A stretch of DNA of 59,942 nt from Candidatus Latescibacterota bacterium (GCA_030658975.1 JAUSBL010000012.1:1-59942), one strand, 5' to 3'. Shown: positions 8,446-17,563, counted from the first letter of the stretch. The notes: generated from the letters alone by a model not told the origin. Translations and numbers: made by a program.

Positions 8446-9495
8446 ATGCAAGTGATGACGGAACTCTTCGCGCGGATCTTCGGCGACGGGCTCTCGCCGG
8501 TCGGCCTGCTGGTCGCCGGCGGGTTGACCATGGCGCTGGTGATGTCGCTGGTCATGGCCCTGTGCGCGATCGTCTTCACCTGGGCCGAGCGCAAGGTGGC
8601 CGGCTTCATCCAGAGCCGCTACGGCCCCATGCGGGTGGGCCGCTGGCACGGCGTGCTGCAGCCGGTGGCGGACATGGTGAAGATCCTCGGCAAGGAGGAC
8701 ATCATCCCGCGGGACGCCGACAAGCGGCTGTTCCAGCTGGCGCCGTTCGTGATCTTCGTCGGTTCGCTGATGGCCTGGGCCGCGATCCCCTTCGCGCCCG
8801 GCTTCATCGCCGCCGACCTGGACCTGGGCCTGTTCTACATCTTCGCGGTCAGCAGCGCCGCCTCCATCGGCATCCTGATGGCCGGCTGGGCCTCGAACAA
8901 CAAGTGGTCGCTGTACGGCGCCGTCCGCGGCGTCGCGCAGGGCGTCAGCTACGAGATCCCGCTGGCCCTGGCCTGCATCCCGGTGGTGATGATCACCGGC
9001 TCGCTGAACATGAACGACATCGTGATCGCGCAGCAGGGCGGGATCTGGCGCTGGCACTTCCTGCACGACCCTTTCCTGTTCGTGTCCTTCCTGCTGTACT
9101 TCGTGGCCTCGATCGCCGAGGTGAACCGCGGGCCCTTCGACCTGCCGGAGACGGAGTCGGAGCTGGTGGCCGGTTACCACACCGAGTACACGGGCATGCG
9201 CTTCGCATTCTTCTTCCTGGCCGAGTACGCGAACCTGTTCCTGGTCTCCTGCATCGCCACGGCGGTGTTCCTGGGCGGCTGGCAGCCGGTCTTCGGGCCG
9301 GTGTTCCTGCCGGGCCTGGTGTTCGTGACCAAGGCGGTGCTGCTGGTGCTGCTGCAGATGTGGCTGCGCTGGACGCTGCCGCGCCTGCGCGTGGACCAGC
9401 TGATGCACGTTTGCTGGAAGGTGATGGTGCCCCTGGCGCTGGTCTGCGTCCTGGGCGCCGGCATCTGGATGTTGGCGACGGGCCAGGCGGGCTGA
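8446..9495 (+). CDS. nuoH: NADH-quinone oxidoreductase subunit H
   Basis: 349 aa, about eight membrane helices. Signatures: FTWAERKVAGFIQSRYGPMR near the N terminus, the acidic quinone-channel loop EVNRGPFDLPETESELVAG, and YHTEYTGMRFAFFFLAEY. NuoH couples the quinone site to the proton-pumping arm. Starts 4 bp after the nuoD stop. Confidence 0.97.
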   Translation: MQVMTELFARIFGDGLSPVGLLVAGGLTMALVMSLVMALCAIVFTWAERKVAGFIQSRYGPMRVGRWHGVLQPVADMVKILGKEDIIPRDADKRLFQLAPFVIFVGSLMAWAAIPFAPGFIAADLDLGLFYIFAVSSAASIGILMAGWASNNKWSLYGAVRGVAQGVSYEIPLALACIPVVMITGSLNMNDIVIAQQGGIWRWHFLHDPFLFVSFLLYFVASIAEVNRGPFDLPETESELVAGYHTEYTGMRFAFFFLAEYANLFLVSCIATAVFLGGWQPVFGPVFLPGLVFVTKAVLLVLLQMWLRWTLPRLRVDQLMHVCWKVMVPLALVCVLGAGIWMLATGQAG

Positions 9496-9518
9496 CCGTC
9501 GCGCCACCGGAGCGGAAC

Positions 9519-10091
9519 ATGAGCCAGTACCTGCGCAATATCTATGACGCGGTGGCCTCCGCCCTGAAGGGCATGGGGATCACCGCCAAGCACGTGGTGC
9601 GCAAGCCCGTCACGCTGCAGTATCCCGACGAGCGCTGGGTGCTGCCGTCGCGGTTCAAGGGCTTCATCATCAACGACACGAACCTCTGCGACGGCTGCCT
9701 GCGCTGCGCCAAGGTCTGCCCCGTGGACTGCATCTACATCGAGACCACGGGCAAGGGCAAGGACCGCTTCATGCACCGCTACGCGGTGGACTACAACAAG
9801 TGCATCTGGTGCGGCCTCTGCACCGAGGAGTGCCCGACCTTCGCCTGCCAGCACAGCCTCGACTACGACCACGCGCTGTACGACCGCAAGCGCCTGGTCT
9901 ACGAGTTCGTCGATCCCGCGCATCCGGTGCCCTGCCACAAGGAGCGGCGCCTGCAGATGGGCTTCTTCGTGGAGCAGGTCGCGGCGGCGCCGCCGGACCC
10001 CGACAAGATCGCCAAGGCGCCCCGACGGGCGGACCTGCCGGAGGCGGCGCCCGGCGCCGACGGCGGCAAGGAGGATGAGCGTGGGCGGTGA
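9519..10091 (+). CDS. nuoI: NADH-quinone oxidoreductase subunit I
   Basis: 190 aa with two ferredoxin-type [4Fe-4S] motifs: Cys57/60/63/67 (CDGCLRCAKVCP) and Cys95/98/101/105 (CIWCGLCTEECP), for clusters N6a and N6b. CCGGAG lies ~8 nt before ATG 9519. The Ala/Pro/Asp-rich tail (~35 residues after FFVEQ) is longer than usual and runs into the start of nuoJ. In this operon NuoI is the highest-potential entry point encoded; NuoEFG are absent here. Confidence 0.96.
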   Translation: MSQYLRNIYDAVASALKGMGITAKHVVRKPVTLQYPDERWVLPSRFKGFIINDTNLCDGCLRCAKVCPVDCIYIETTGKGKDRFMHRYAVDYNKCIWCGLCTEECPTFACQHSLDYDHALYDRKRLVYEFVDPAHPVPCHKERRLQMGFFVEQVAAAPPDPDKIAKAPRRADLPEAAPGADGGKEDERGR

Positions 10092-10629
10092 CCTCGTCTT
10101 CTACGGCTTCGCGCTGCTGACGGTGCTCTCGGGCTTCTTCGTCGTGGCCAGCCGCAACATCGTGCACGCGGCCTTCAGCCTGCTGTTCACCCTGTTCGGG
10201 GTGGCCGGGCTCTACGCCCAGTTGGGGGCGGACTTCCTGGCCGTGACCCAGACCATCGTCTACATCGGCGGCATCCTGGTGCTGGTGGTCTTCGCGGTGA
10301 TGATGACGCGCATCCCGCGCGCCGACGCGCCGCGCCGCGGCCTGGACCGGGCCGTGCCCGCGGCGATCCTCGCCCTGCTGGCCTTCGCCCTGATCTACAT
10401 GGTGATCGTGGGCACGCGCTGGCCGCAGCGCGCGACCGGCGCGCCGGAGGCGACCGTGGCCGAGATCGGCACGAGCCTGATGACGCGCTTCGTCTTCCCG
10501 TTCGAGTACGCCTCGCTGGTGCTGCTGGCGGCATTGGTGGGGGCGGCCATCCTGATCCGCGAACGCGCGCCGCAGGACGACCCGGCGGACGCCGACGACC
10601 CGGCGGGGAACGGGGAGGTGCGGTCATGA
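10081..10629 (+). CDS. nuoJ: NADH-quinone oxidoreductase subunit J
   Basis: 182 aa, five membrane helices (SGFFVVASRNIVHAAFSLLF, QTIVYIGGILVLVVFAVMM and later ones). The frame also offers ATG 10075, but there AAGGAGG (10068-10074) touches the ATG with no spacer, whereas GTG 10081 has an ideal 6-nt spacer; GTG is therefore preferred. It overlaps nuoI by 11 nt. NuoJ contributes to the E-channel next to NuoH. Confidence 0.94.
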   Translation: MGGDLVFYGFALLTVLSGFFVVASRNIVHAAFSLLFTLFGVAGLYAQLGADFLAVTQTIVYIGGILVLVVFAVMMTRIPRADAPRRGLDRAVPAAILALLAFALIYMVIVGTRWPQRATGAPEATVAEIGTSLMTRFVFPFEYASLVLLAALVGAAILIRERAPQDDPADADDPAGNGEVRS

Positions 10630-10934
10630 CCGCGGGCCTGGAGCACTACCTGACCGTGAGCGCCCTGCTCTTCGGGCTCGGCCTCTACGCGGTGCTGACG
10701 CGCCGCAACGCCGTCGCCCTGCTGATGGGCGTGGAGCTGATCCTCAACGCGGCCAGCCTGAATTTCGTGGCCTTCGCCCGCTTCGTCGACGGCGGCGTCG
10801 ACGGCCACATCGTGGCCATCTTCGTCATCGTGCTGGCGGCGGCCGAGGCCGCCGTGGCCCTGGCGATCGTGCTGGCCATGTTCCGCAACTTCGGGACGGT
10901 GAACGTGGATTCCGTCAACCGGCTGAAGCGATAA
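10626..10934 (+). CDS. nuoK: NADH-quinone oxidoreductase subunit K
   Basis: 102 aa, MrpC-like, three membrane helices. The conserved membrane Glu lies in LLMGVELILNAASLNF and a second in AAAEAAVALAIVLA; the ending FGTVNVDSVNRLK is standard. ATGA overlap with nuoJ. Confidence 0.97.
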   Translation: MTAGLEHYLTVSALLFGLGLYAVLTRRNAVALLMGVELILNAASLNFVAFARFVDGGVDGHIVAIFVIVLAAAEAAVALAIVLAMFRNFGTVNVDSVNRLKR

Positions 10935-10949
10935 GGGAGAAGCATCGCG

Positions 10950-13079
10950 ATGAGCGAACACGCCATCCTGCTGTCGGCGCTGGCGGTCCTGCTGCTGCCG
11001 CTGCTGTCCTACGCGATCCTCTTCTTCCTGGGGAAGAAGCTGCCGCGGCAGGGCGACTGGCTGGGGGTGGCGCTGCTGGGCGCCTCCTGGCTGCTGGCCC
11101 TGCGGATCTTCGCCCACTTCTGGGCCGCCGGCGACCCGGGACTGCGGATCGAGGCCAACGTGCGCTGGCTCGACCTGGGCGTCTTCAAGGCCGACGCCGG
11201 CCTCCTGGTCGACGGCATGTCCGCGGTCATGCTGGTGGTCGTGACCACCGTCAGCCTCCTGGTGCACCTGTTCTCGATCGGCTACATGCACGGGGACCGC
11301 CGCTACGAGCGCTTCTTCGCCTTCCTGGGCTTCTTCACCTTCTCGATGCTGGGGATCGTGCTCAGCAACAGCCTGCTGTTCCTGTACATGTTCTGGGAGC
11401 TGGTGGGCCTGGCGAGCTACCTGCTGATCGGCTTCTGGTTCCACAAGCCGTCGGCCGCCGCCGCCAACAAGAAGGCCTTCCTGACCAACCGCGTGGGCGA
11501 CTTCGGCTTCTTCATCGGCATCCTGATCTTCTTCACGGCCTACGGGACCTTCAACTACTTCGAACTGTTCGCGGCCGCGCACCTGCACCCGCTGACGGGC
11601 GCCCTGCTGACGCTGGCGGGCGTGGGCCTGTTCATGGGCTGCATCGGCAAGTCCGCGCAGGTCCCGCTGCACATCTGGCTGCCCGACGCCATGGAGGGCC
11701 CCACCCCGGTCAGCGCCCTGATCCACGCCGCGACGATGGTCGCCGCCGGCGTCTACATGGTCGCCCGCCTGCTGCCGCTGTTCGACCCGGGCGCCCTGCT
11801 GGTGGTGGCCTACGTGGGCGCGATCACGGCCTTCCTGGGCGCGACCATCGCGCTGGTCAAGACCGACATCAAGAAGTCCCTGGCCTACTCCACCATCAGC
11901 CAGCTCGGCTACATGGTGATGGCGATGGGCGTCGGCGTCGCCGCGGCCGGCATGTTCCACCTCTGGACGCACGCCTTCTTCAAGGCCCTGCTCTTCCTCG
12001 GCTCCGGCTCGGTGATCCACGCCGTCCACACGCAGGAGATGCCGCTGATGGGCGGCCTGCGCCGCAAGATGCCGATCACCTTCTGGACCTTCCTGATCGC
12101 GACCCTCGCGATCTCGGGCGTGCCGCTCTTCTCGGGCTTCTACTCCAAGGACGCGATCCTGGCCGGCGCGCTGGCCTTCGGCATGAACAAGGCCCACTAC
12201 GTGCCCTTCCTGCTGACCCTGGCCGCGGCCGGGCTCACGGCCTTCTACATGTTCCGCATGGTGTTCCTGACCTTCATGGGCCAGCCCCGCGACGAGGCGC
12301 GCCACCACCACGCCCACGAGTCGCCCTGGACGATGACCGTGCCCCTGGTGACCCTCGCGGTGCTGGCCGTGATCTCCTCGGGCTGGCGCGGCCCGACCGA
12401 CGGCTGGTTCTCGCGCTTCGTCGCGCCGTACGACATGGCGCGCATCGTCGAGGAGACGCCCGGCGCGCCGCACGCGGGCGAGGCCTTCGCGGTCCCGGCC
12501 GCCGTCCACGGCGAGCACGCCCTGCCGCAGGAGTCCCACGGCGAGGCCCAGGAGTCCCACGGCGGAACCCAGGCAGCCCACGGCGGCGCCCACGACTCCC
12601 ATGACGCCCACGTCCGCCACACCGCCCACATCACGGCCATGGTCCTCTCGATCCTGGTCGCCGGCCTGGGCATCTTCCTCGCGTGGCTGACCTACATGCG
12701 CGGGCGCATCGACTCGTCGGCGGTCCTGGCGCGCCTGCCGCGCGTCCACCACGTCCTGCAGCGCATGTACTTCTTCGACGAGTTCTACGCGGCGACGGTC
12801 TACCGCTTCACGCTGTGGTTCAGCTGGCTCTGCGGCGCCTTCGACCGCCTGGTGATCGACGGCATCGTCAACGGCATGGGGTACCTGACCCGCGTGCTGA
12901 GCTGGTTCGCCGGTCTCGCGGACCGGTACGTCGTGGACGGTCTGGTCAACGGCGTGGGTGCGGTGATCCAGGGAGCCGGCGAGGGCTTCCGCCGCGTCCA
13001 GACCGGGCGGGTGCAGTCGTACCTGGCGTACGCCTGCTTCTCCGTCCTTTTGCTCGTGTTCGTGTTCCGCGCCCTGTAG
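10950..13079 (+). CDS. nuoL: NADH-quinone oxidoreductase subunit L
   Basis: 709 aa, longer than the usual 610-660. MrpA-like antiporter subunit with the proton-path signatures FWELVGLASYLLIGFWF, KSAQVPLHIWLPDAMEGPTP and STISQLGYMVMAMG. A C-terminal amphipathic lateral helix is expected after ~600. The extra length is partly a His/Ser/Gly-rich loop encoded at 12505-12633 (repeats of the type QESHGEAQESHGG and ending VRHTAHI), about 12 His in 42 residues, on top of an HHHAH cluster earlier in the same loop. GGGAGAAG precedes the ATG. A 27-bp gap separates it from nuoM. Confidence 0.96.
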   Translation: MSEHAILLSALAVLLLPLLSYAILFFLGKKLPRQGDWLGVALLGASWLLALRIFAHFWAAGDPGLRIEANVRWLDLGVFKADAGLLVDGMSAVMLVVVTTVSLLVHLFSIGYMHGDRRYERFFAFLGFFTFSMLGIVLSNSLLFLYMFWELVGLASYLLIGFWFHKPSAAAANKKAFLTNRVGDFGFFIGILIFFTAYGTFNYFELFAAAHLHPLTGALLTLAGVGLFMGCIGKSAQVPLHIWLPDAMEGPTPVSALIHAATMVAAGVYMVARLLPLFDPGALLVVAYVGAITAFLGATIALVKTDIKKSLAYSTISQLGYMVMAMGVGVAAAGMFHLWTHAFFKALLFLGSGSVIHAVHTQEMPLMGGLRRKMPITFWTFLIATLAISGVPLFSGFYSKDAILAGALAFGMNKAHYVPFLLTLAAAGLTAFYMFRMVFLTFMGQPRDEARHHHAHESPWTMTVPLVTLAVLAVISSGWRGPTDGWFSRFVAPYDMARIVEETPGAPHAGEAFAVPAAVHGEHALPQESHGEAQESHGGTQAAHGGAHDSHDAHVRHTAHITAMVLSILVAGLGIFLAWLTYMRGRIDSSAVLARLPRVHHVLQRMYFFDEFYAATVYRFTLWFSWLCGAFDRLVIDGIVNGMGYLTRVLSWFAGLADRYVVDGLVNGVGAVIQGAGEGFRRVQTGRVQSYLAYACFSVLLLVFVFRAL

Positions 13080-13106
13080 CGGTGCTACCCCGAGAGGAGC
13101 GTCTCG

Positions 13107-14603
13107 ATGGCTGACCATCTCCTGTCCTGGATGACCTTCGCGCCGGTCATCGGCGCGGCGGTGATCGCCGGCCTGCCCGGCCGGTACAAGGACCTCACCA
13201 AGTGGATCGCCGCCGCGGCGACGGCCGTGCCGCTGCTGCTGGCGGTGCAGCTCTTCCTGCAGTTCGACCGCACCACGGCGGACATGCAGTTCACGGAGCA
13301 CTACACCTGGATCAAGAGCTTCAACATCGAGTACTTCATGGGCGTGGACGGCCTCAGCGTGCCGATGGTGCTGCTGACGGCCCTGTTGTCGTTCCTGTGC
13401 ATCATCGCCTCCTGGCGCATCGAGAAGGCGGTCAAGGGCTACTTCAGCCTGTTCCTGCTGCTCGAGGCCGGGATGATGGGCGTGTTCTGCGCGCTGGACT
13501 TCTTCCTGTTCTACGTGTTCTGGGAAGTGATGCTGCTGCCGATGTACTTCCTGATCGGCATCTGGGGCGGCCCGCGCAAGGAGTACGCCGCCATCAAGTT
13601 CTTCCTGTACACGCTGGCCGGGTCGGTGCTGATGCTGCTGGCGATGATCGCCTTCTACTACAACGTGAAGGACCCGGTCACCGGCGGCCACACCTTCAAC
13701 ATGCTGCACATGATGGACCAGGCCAACCACGGCGGCATCCTCGACCTGGCCAACGTCCGCTTCGTGATCTGGATGGGCCTGTTCATCGGCTTCGCCATCA
13801 AGGTGCCGGTGTTCCCGTTCCACACCTGGCTGCCCGACGCCCACGTCGAGGCGCCCACCGCCGTCTCGGTCATCCTGGCCGGCGTGCTGCTGAAGATGGG
13901 CACCTACGGCCTGCTGCGCATCAGCTACCCGATGCTGCCCGACCAGGCCGTGGGCTTCATGGTGCCGATGGCGATCCTCGGCGCGGTCAACATCCTCTAC
14001 GGCGCCTTCTGCGCCATGGCGCAGACGGACATGAAGAAGCTCGTGGCCTACTCCTCGGTCAGCCACATGGGCTACGTGCTGCTGGGCATGTCGGCGATGA
14101 ACGAGGTCGGCATCAACGGCGCCGTCCTGCAGATGTTCAACCACGGCACGATCACGGCCATGATGTTCCTCTGCGTGGGCGTGATCTACGACCGCGCCCA
14201 CCACCGCGACATCAACGGCTTCGGCGGCCTGGGTCTGCAGATGCCCCTCTACACCACGGTCTTCTCGTTCGCGCTGTTCGCGGCCGTCGGCCTGCCGGGC
14301 CTGAGCGGCTTCGTCAGCGAGGCGATGGTCTTCATCGGCGCCTTCCCGACGCACCGCACGATCACCGTCGTCAGCGCCCTGGGCATCGTCGTCGGCGCCG
14401 CCTACGTGCTGTGGATGCTGCAGCGCGTGTTCCTGGGCGAGAAGAACGCGAAGTACGACTCGCTGCCCGAGATCAGCGCCCGCGAGCTGTTCACCCTGGT
14501 GCCCATCGGCATCATCGTGCTGGTCCTGGGCGTCTACCCGATGCCCGTGCTCGACCTGATGAAGGTGTCGCTGAACCATCTGATCAAGGTCGTGGCCGGC
14601 TAG
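13107..14603 (+). CDS. nuoM: NADH-quinone oxidoreductase subunit M
   Basis: 498 aa, MrpD-like antiporter subunit. Signatures: YVFWEVMLLPMYFLIGIWGG with the essential Glu, KVPVFPFHTWLPDAHVEAPT, and KLVAYSSVSHMGYVLLG with the key Lys. GAGAGGAG lies upstream of the ATG. One of three proton-pumping subunits in the membrane arm. Confidence 0.97.
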   Translation: MADHLLSWMTFAPVIGAAVIAGLPGRYKDLTKWIAAAATAVPLLLAVQLFLQFDRTTADMQFTEHYTWIKSFNIEYFMGVDGLSVPMVLLTALLSFLCIIASWRIEKAVKGYFSLFLLLEAGMMGVFCALDFFLFYVFWEVMLLPMYFLIGIWGGPRKEYAAIKFFLYTLAGSVLMLLAMIAFYYNVKDPVTGGHTFNMLHMMDQANHGGILDLANVRFVIWMGLFIGFAIKVPVFPFHTWLPDAHVEAPTAVSVILAGVLLKMGTYGLLRISYPMLPDQAVGFMVPMAILGAVNILYGAFCAMAQTDMKKLVAYSSVSHMGYVLLGMSAMNEVGINGAVLQMFNHGTITAMMFLCVGVIYDRAHHRDINGFGGLGLQMPLYTTVFSFALFAAVGLPGLSGFVSEAMVFIGAFPTHRTITVVSALGIVVGAAYVLWMLQRVFLGEKNAKYDSLPEISARELFTLVPIGIIVLVLGVYPMPVLDLMKVSLNHLIKVVAG

Positions 14604-14628
14604 CCGGGGCCGCGACGGGGAGATGCCC

Positions 14629-16110
14629 GTGAGCATGGACATGCTGCAGATCCCGGACTGGTCGGACCTGGGCGGCTTCCTGCCCGAGACCGTGATGTTC
14701 GGCGCCTTCCTGCTGGCGCTGCTGGGCGACCTGATCGCCCGCAGGCGGCCGGCGGTGCCCTTCGCCATCGCCCTGACCGGCGCCCTGACGGCGCTGGCCC
14801 TCGCGATCGCCGGCCTGGACACGCCCGAGCGCACGATCCTCGGCGACCTGGTGGTCGTGGACGGGTTGGCCGCCTTTTTCCGCGTCCTGTTCGCGCTGGT
14901 CGCCGTGGCGACGATGCTGATCTCGTGGGCGAGCGAGGAGATCATGGGCCGGTCCCGCGAGAACAAGGGCGAATACTACGCCCTGATCGCGCTGATGACC
15001 GGCGGCATGATGGTCATGGCCGAGGCCCGCGACCTGCTGATGCTCTACCTGTCCCTGGAACTGGTCTCCCTGAGCAGCTACGTGATGGCCGGCTACATGC
15101 GCAACAGCCTGCGCGCGACCGAAGCCTCGCTGAAGTACGTGATCTTCGGGGCGGTCAGCTCCGGCGTCATGCTCTACGGCCTGTCGCTGCTGTACGGCCT
15201 GACCGGCTCGCTGACCTACGTCGGCATCCGCGACGCCCTGGCCGCCGGCGCCGGCGACCCGCTGTCCCTGCTGACGGTCTGCGTGCTGCTGCTGGCGGGC
15301 CTCGGCTACAAGATCGCCATGGTCCCCTTCCACTTCTGGGCCCCCGACGTCTACGAGGGGGCGCCCACGCCGGTCGCCGCCTTCTTCTCGGTCGGCCCCA
15401 AGGCGGCGGGCTTCGCCATGATGATCCGCTTCTTCTACACGACCATGCAGCCGGCGATCGACCGCGTCGACTGGCGCCTGCTGATCGCCGTGCTGTCGGT
15501 CGCGACGATGACCTACGCCAACCTCGTCGCCGTGCGCCAGACCAACGTGAAGCGCCTGCTGGCCTACTCCAGCATCGCCCACGCGGGCTACCTGCTGATG
15601 GGCTTCCTGATGCTGACCGCGGCGGGCCTGCAGGCGATCCTCTTCTACCTGCTCGTCTACGCGCTCATGAACCTGGGCGCCTTCCTCTTCGTGATCGCGC
15701 TGAACAACTCGCTCAAGAGCGAACACATCGACGACTACGCCGGCCTCGGCTTCCGCTCGCCCTGGGCGGCCGCGATGATGATCGTGTTCCTGTTCTCGCT
15801 GACCGGCCTGCCGCCGACCGCCGGCTTCATCGGGAAGTTCTACCTGTTCGCCGCGGTCATGCAGGAGGGTTGGTACTGGCTGGCGATCGTGGGCGTGCTC
15901 AACAGCGTGGTGAGCCTCTTCTACTACATGAAGATCGCGCGCACGATGTACTTCACGAAGGCGCCCGCCGACGCGCCGGCGGTGCCGATCGCGCCGCTGC
16001 ACTACGTCATGATGGTCCTGCTGGCGGCCCCGACCCTGGCTTTGGGGTTATACTGGGGCGGCTTCAAGGACCTGGCCGACCGGGCCATCCAGCACTTCAC
16101 CGCGATCTAG
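14629..16110 (+). CDS. nuoN: NADH-quinone oxidoreductase subunit N
   Basis: 493 aa, third antiporter-like subunit. Signatures: LSLELVSLSSYVMAGYMR, KIAMVPFHFWAPDVYEGAPT, and LLAYSSIAHAGYLLMG. The in-frame ATG 14623 abuts GGGGAG with no spacer, while GTG 14629 sits exactly 6 nt after it, the same arrangement as nuoJ, so GTG is preferred. Last nuo gene; the thioredoxin-TPR gene begins 9 bp later. Confidence 0.95.
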   Translation: MSMDMLQIPDWSDLGGFLPETVMFGAFLLALLGDLIARRRPAVPFAIALTGALTALALAIAGLDTPERTILGDLVVVDGLAAFFRVLFALVAVATMLISWASEEIMGRSRENKGEYYALIALMTGGMMVMAEARDLLMLYLSLELVSLSSYVMAGYMRNSLRATEASLKYVIFGAVSSGVMLYGLSLLYGLTGSLTYVGIRDALAAGAGDPLSLLTVCVLLLAGLGYKIAMVPFHFWAPDVYEGAPTPVAAFFSVGPKAAGFAMMIRFFYTTMQPAIDRVDWRLLIAVLSVATMTYANLVAVRQTNVKRLLAYSSIAHAGYLLMGFLMLTAAGLQAILFYLLVYALMNLGAFLFVIALNNSLKSEHIDDYAGLGFRSPWAAAMMIVFLFSLTGLPPTAGFIGKFYLFAAVMQEGWYWLAIVGVLNSVVSLFYYMKIARTMYFTKAPADAPAVPIAPLHYVMMVLLAAPTLALGLYWGGFKDLADRAIQHFTAI

Positions 16111-16119
16111 AGGAGACCC

Positions 16120-17193
16120 ATGCGCACGCTCACCCTCGCCGCCCTGGCCGTCGCGGCCGCGGCCTCCCTCGCCCACGCCGAGACCCCCGCGGCCGCGCCC
16201 GGCGCGGCGCTGGACTGGCGCGAGGGCCGCCCCTGGACCGAGGTCGTCGCCGAGGCGACCGCCGCCGGCAAGCCCATCTTCATCGACTTCTTCGCCACCT
16301 GGTGCGGGCCCTGCAAGATGCTCGACGCGCAGGTCTACAACCAGCCCGAGGTGATGGCGGAGCTGGGCAAGCTCGTCACCTACAAGGTCGACGTGGACCA
16401 GGAGCCGTTCAAGCCGCTGACCAAGCAGTTCGGCGTCAAGGCCATGCCCACGATGGTCCTCTGCAAGCCCGACGGCACGGAGATCGACCGCTTCCTGGGC
16501 TTCCGCCCCGCCGGGGAGTTCCTCGCGACGGTCATCGACTACGTCGCCGGCCGCAACACGCTCGCCGACCTGCAGGCGCGCGTCGCCGCGTCCCCCGACG
16601 ACCCCGCGCTGCTCGGCCGCCTCGGCGCCAAGTACTCCGAACGCGGCGAAGCCGACCCGGCCCGCGCGGCCCTGACCCGCGTGCTCGAGCTGGACCCCGC
16701 CAACGCCGGCGGCCACGCCGCCCCCGCCCTGCAGGCGCTGGCCGAGATGGAGGCCATGGCCCGCAACTACCCGGCGGCCGTCGCGCACCTGCAGCGGCTG
16801 CTGACGGAGTTCCCGGCCGCCCTGGACCGCGCCGAGATCCTCGGCTTCACGGCCTGGGCGCAGGGCCGCGCCGGCGACCTGCCCGGCCAGACCGCCACCT
16901 TCCGCGAACTGCTGAAGCTGAACCCCGACGACGTCCGCACCCTGAACGCCCTGGCCTGGTCCCTCTCAGAGCAGAAGCAGGGCCTCGAGGAAGCCACGAC
17001 CCACGCCCTGCGCGCCGCCGAACTGAGCGGCGACGATCCCGAGATCTGCGACACCGTGGCCGTGGTCTACTACGCGCGCGGGATGACGGACGAGGCGCTG
17101 TCCTGGATCGACAAGGCGATCGCCAAGGATCCGGAGAACGAGGCGTTCAAGGAGCGGCGGGCGGTCATGGTGGAGGAGACTGCCGGGAAGTAA
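16120..17193 (+). CDS. Periplasmic thioredoxin-TPR protein
   Basis: 357 aa. Signal peptide (MRTLTLAALAVAAAASLAHA). Residues ~35-145 are a thioredoxin fold with WCGPC (Cys62, Cys65), DQEPFKPLTKQFGVKAMPT containing the cis-Pro (Pro110), as in DsbD-gamma/thioredoxin_7 proteins. Residues ~150-355 hold four or five TPR-like helix pairs (ARAALTRVLELDPANA, AEILGFTAWAQGRAGD, DEALSWIDKAIAKDPENEAF). It probably reduces or shuffles disulfides on a protein bound by the TPR part. It follows nuoN by 9 bp, so it is likely cotranscribed, but a direct link with complex I is not shown. Confidence 0.85.
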   Translation: MRTLTLAALAVAAAASLAHAETPAAAPGAALDWREGRPWTEVVAEATAAGKPIFIDFFATWCGPCKMLDAQVYNQPEVMAELGKLVTYKVDVDQEPFKPLTKQFGVKAMPTMVLCKPDGTEIDRFLGFRPAGEFLATVIDYVAGRNTLADLQARVAASPDDPALLGRLGAKYSERGEADPARAALTRVLELDPANAGGHAAPALQALAEMEAMARNYPAAVAHLQRLLTEFPAALDRAEILGFTAWAQGRAGDLPGQTATFRELLKLNPDDVRTLNALAWSLSEQKQGLEEATTHALRAAELSGDDPEICDTVAVVYYARGMTDEALSWIDKAIAKDPENEAFKERRAVMVEETAGK

Positions 17194-17221
17194 CCCCGAC
17201 CGGCACCAACATGAGCAGCGA

Positions 17222-17251
17222 AGACGGCGGATCCGGGCGGGTCCGCCGTCT
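17222..17251 (+). terminator. Hairpin ending the nuo transcript
   Basis: Perfect 10-bp stem AGACGGCGGA / TCCGCCGTCT with a 10-nt loop, 28 bp after the thioredoxin-TPR stop. No T tract follows; a GC-only terminator or processing stem. Confidence 0.6.
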
Positions 17252-17280
17252 CGCGTTGCGGGACTGGGGCCGGTAGCGCA

Positions 17281-17505
17281 TCAGAACCGGCAACTGCTTC
17301 TGAGGCGGAAGTTCCGGCCGTCGGCGGGGATCGCGTCCTGCACGTGCTTCTCACCGCCGGGGTATCCGGAGGCCTGGTCCGGGGCGTTGTGCACGGTCAG
17401 CGACAGGTCGAAGTTCCCGAGGAACCCGGTCCAGAGCACATTCACGTTCGCGAGCACGGGATGGTCGGTGGTGTTTCCGCCGAGCGTCAGGCGTCCGCTG
17501 TCGGA
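17281..17505 (-). pseudogene. C-terminal remnant of a TonB-dependent receptor
   Basis: Translating leftward gives about 75 residues that read like the last beta-strands of a TonB-dependent outer-membrane receptor: HPVLANVNVLWTGFLGNFDL, then SLTVHNAPDQASGYPGGEKH, VQDAIPADGRNFRLRS, ending in Phe. The pattern 'V-N-Dx...YxxPGGxEHxQxAIPQDGRxFRLxxxYxF' is the usual ending of such receptors. There is no start codon, no ribosome site and no plug or barrel upstream; the frame runs straight into the terminator hairpin of the subtilase at 17512. It is therefore best seen as a decayed fragment. Confidence 0.6.
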
Positions 17506-17511
17506 CGTGGA

Positions 17512-17537
17512 AACGGCGGGCCCGGTGGCCCGCCGTT
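17512..17537 (-). terminator. Hairpin after the subtilase gene
   Basis: Perfect 10-bp stem AACGGCGGGC / GCCCGCCGTT with a 6-nt loop, 26 bp past the leftward stop. Followed by TTTCC only. Confidence 0.65.
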
Positions 17538-17563
17538 CCGTCCGATCGGACTATGGACCGACC

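Noticed and set aside
12505-12633. Repeats in nuoL as a CRISPR or tandem-repeat locus
   Set aside because: The units are imperfect, in frame, short and inside a coding loop.
10395-14966. Very long leftward open frame across nuoJ-nuoN
   Set aside because: Antisense to five clear nuo genes; long complementary frames are expected at ~70% GC, and the translation is a His/Gln/Asp/Arg-rich low-complexity string.
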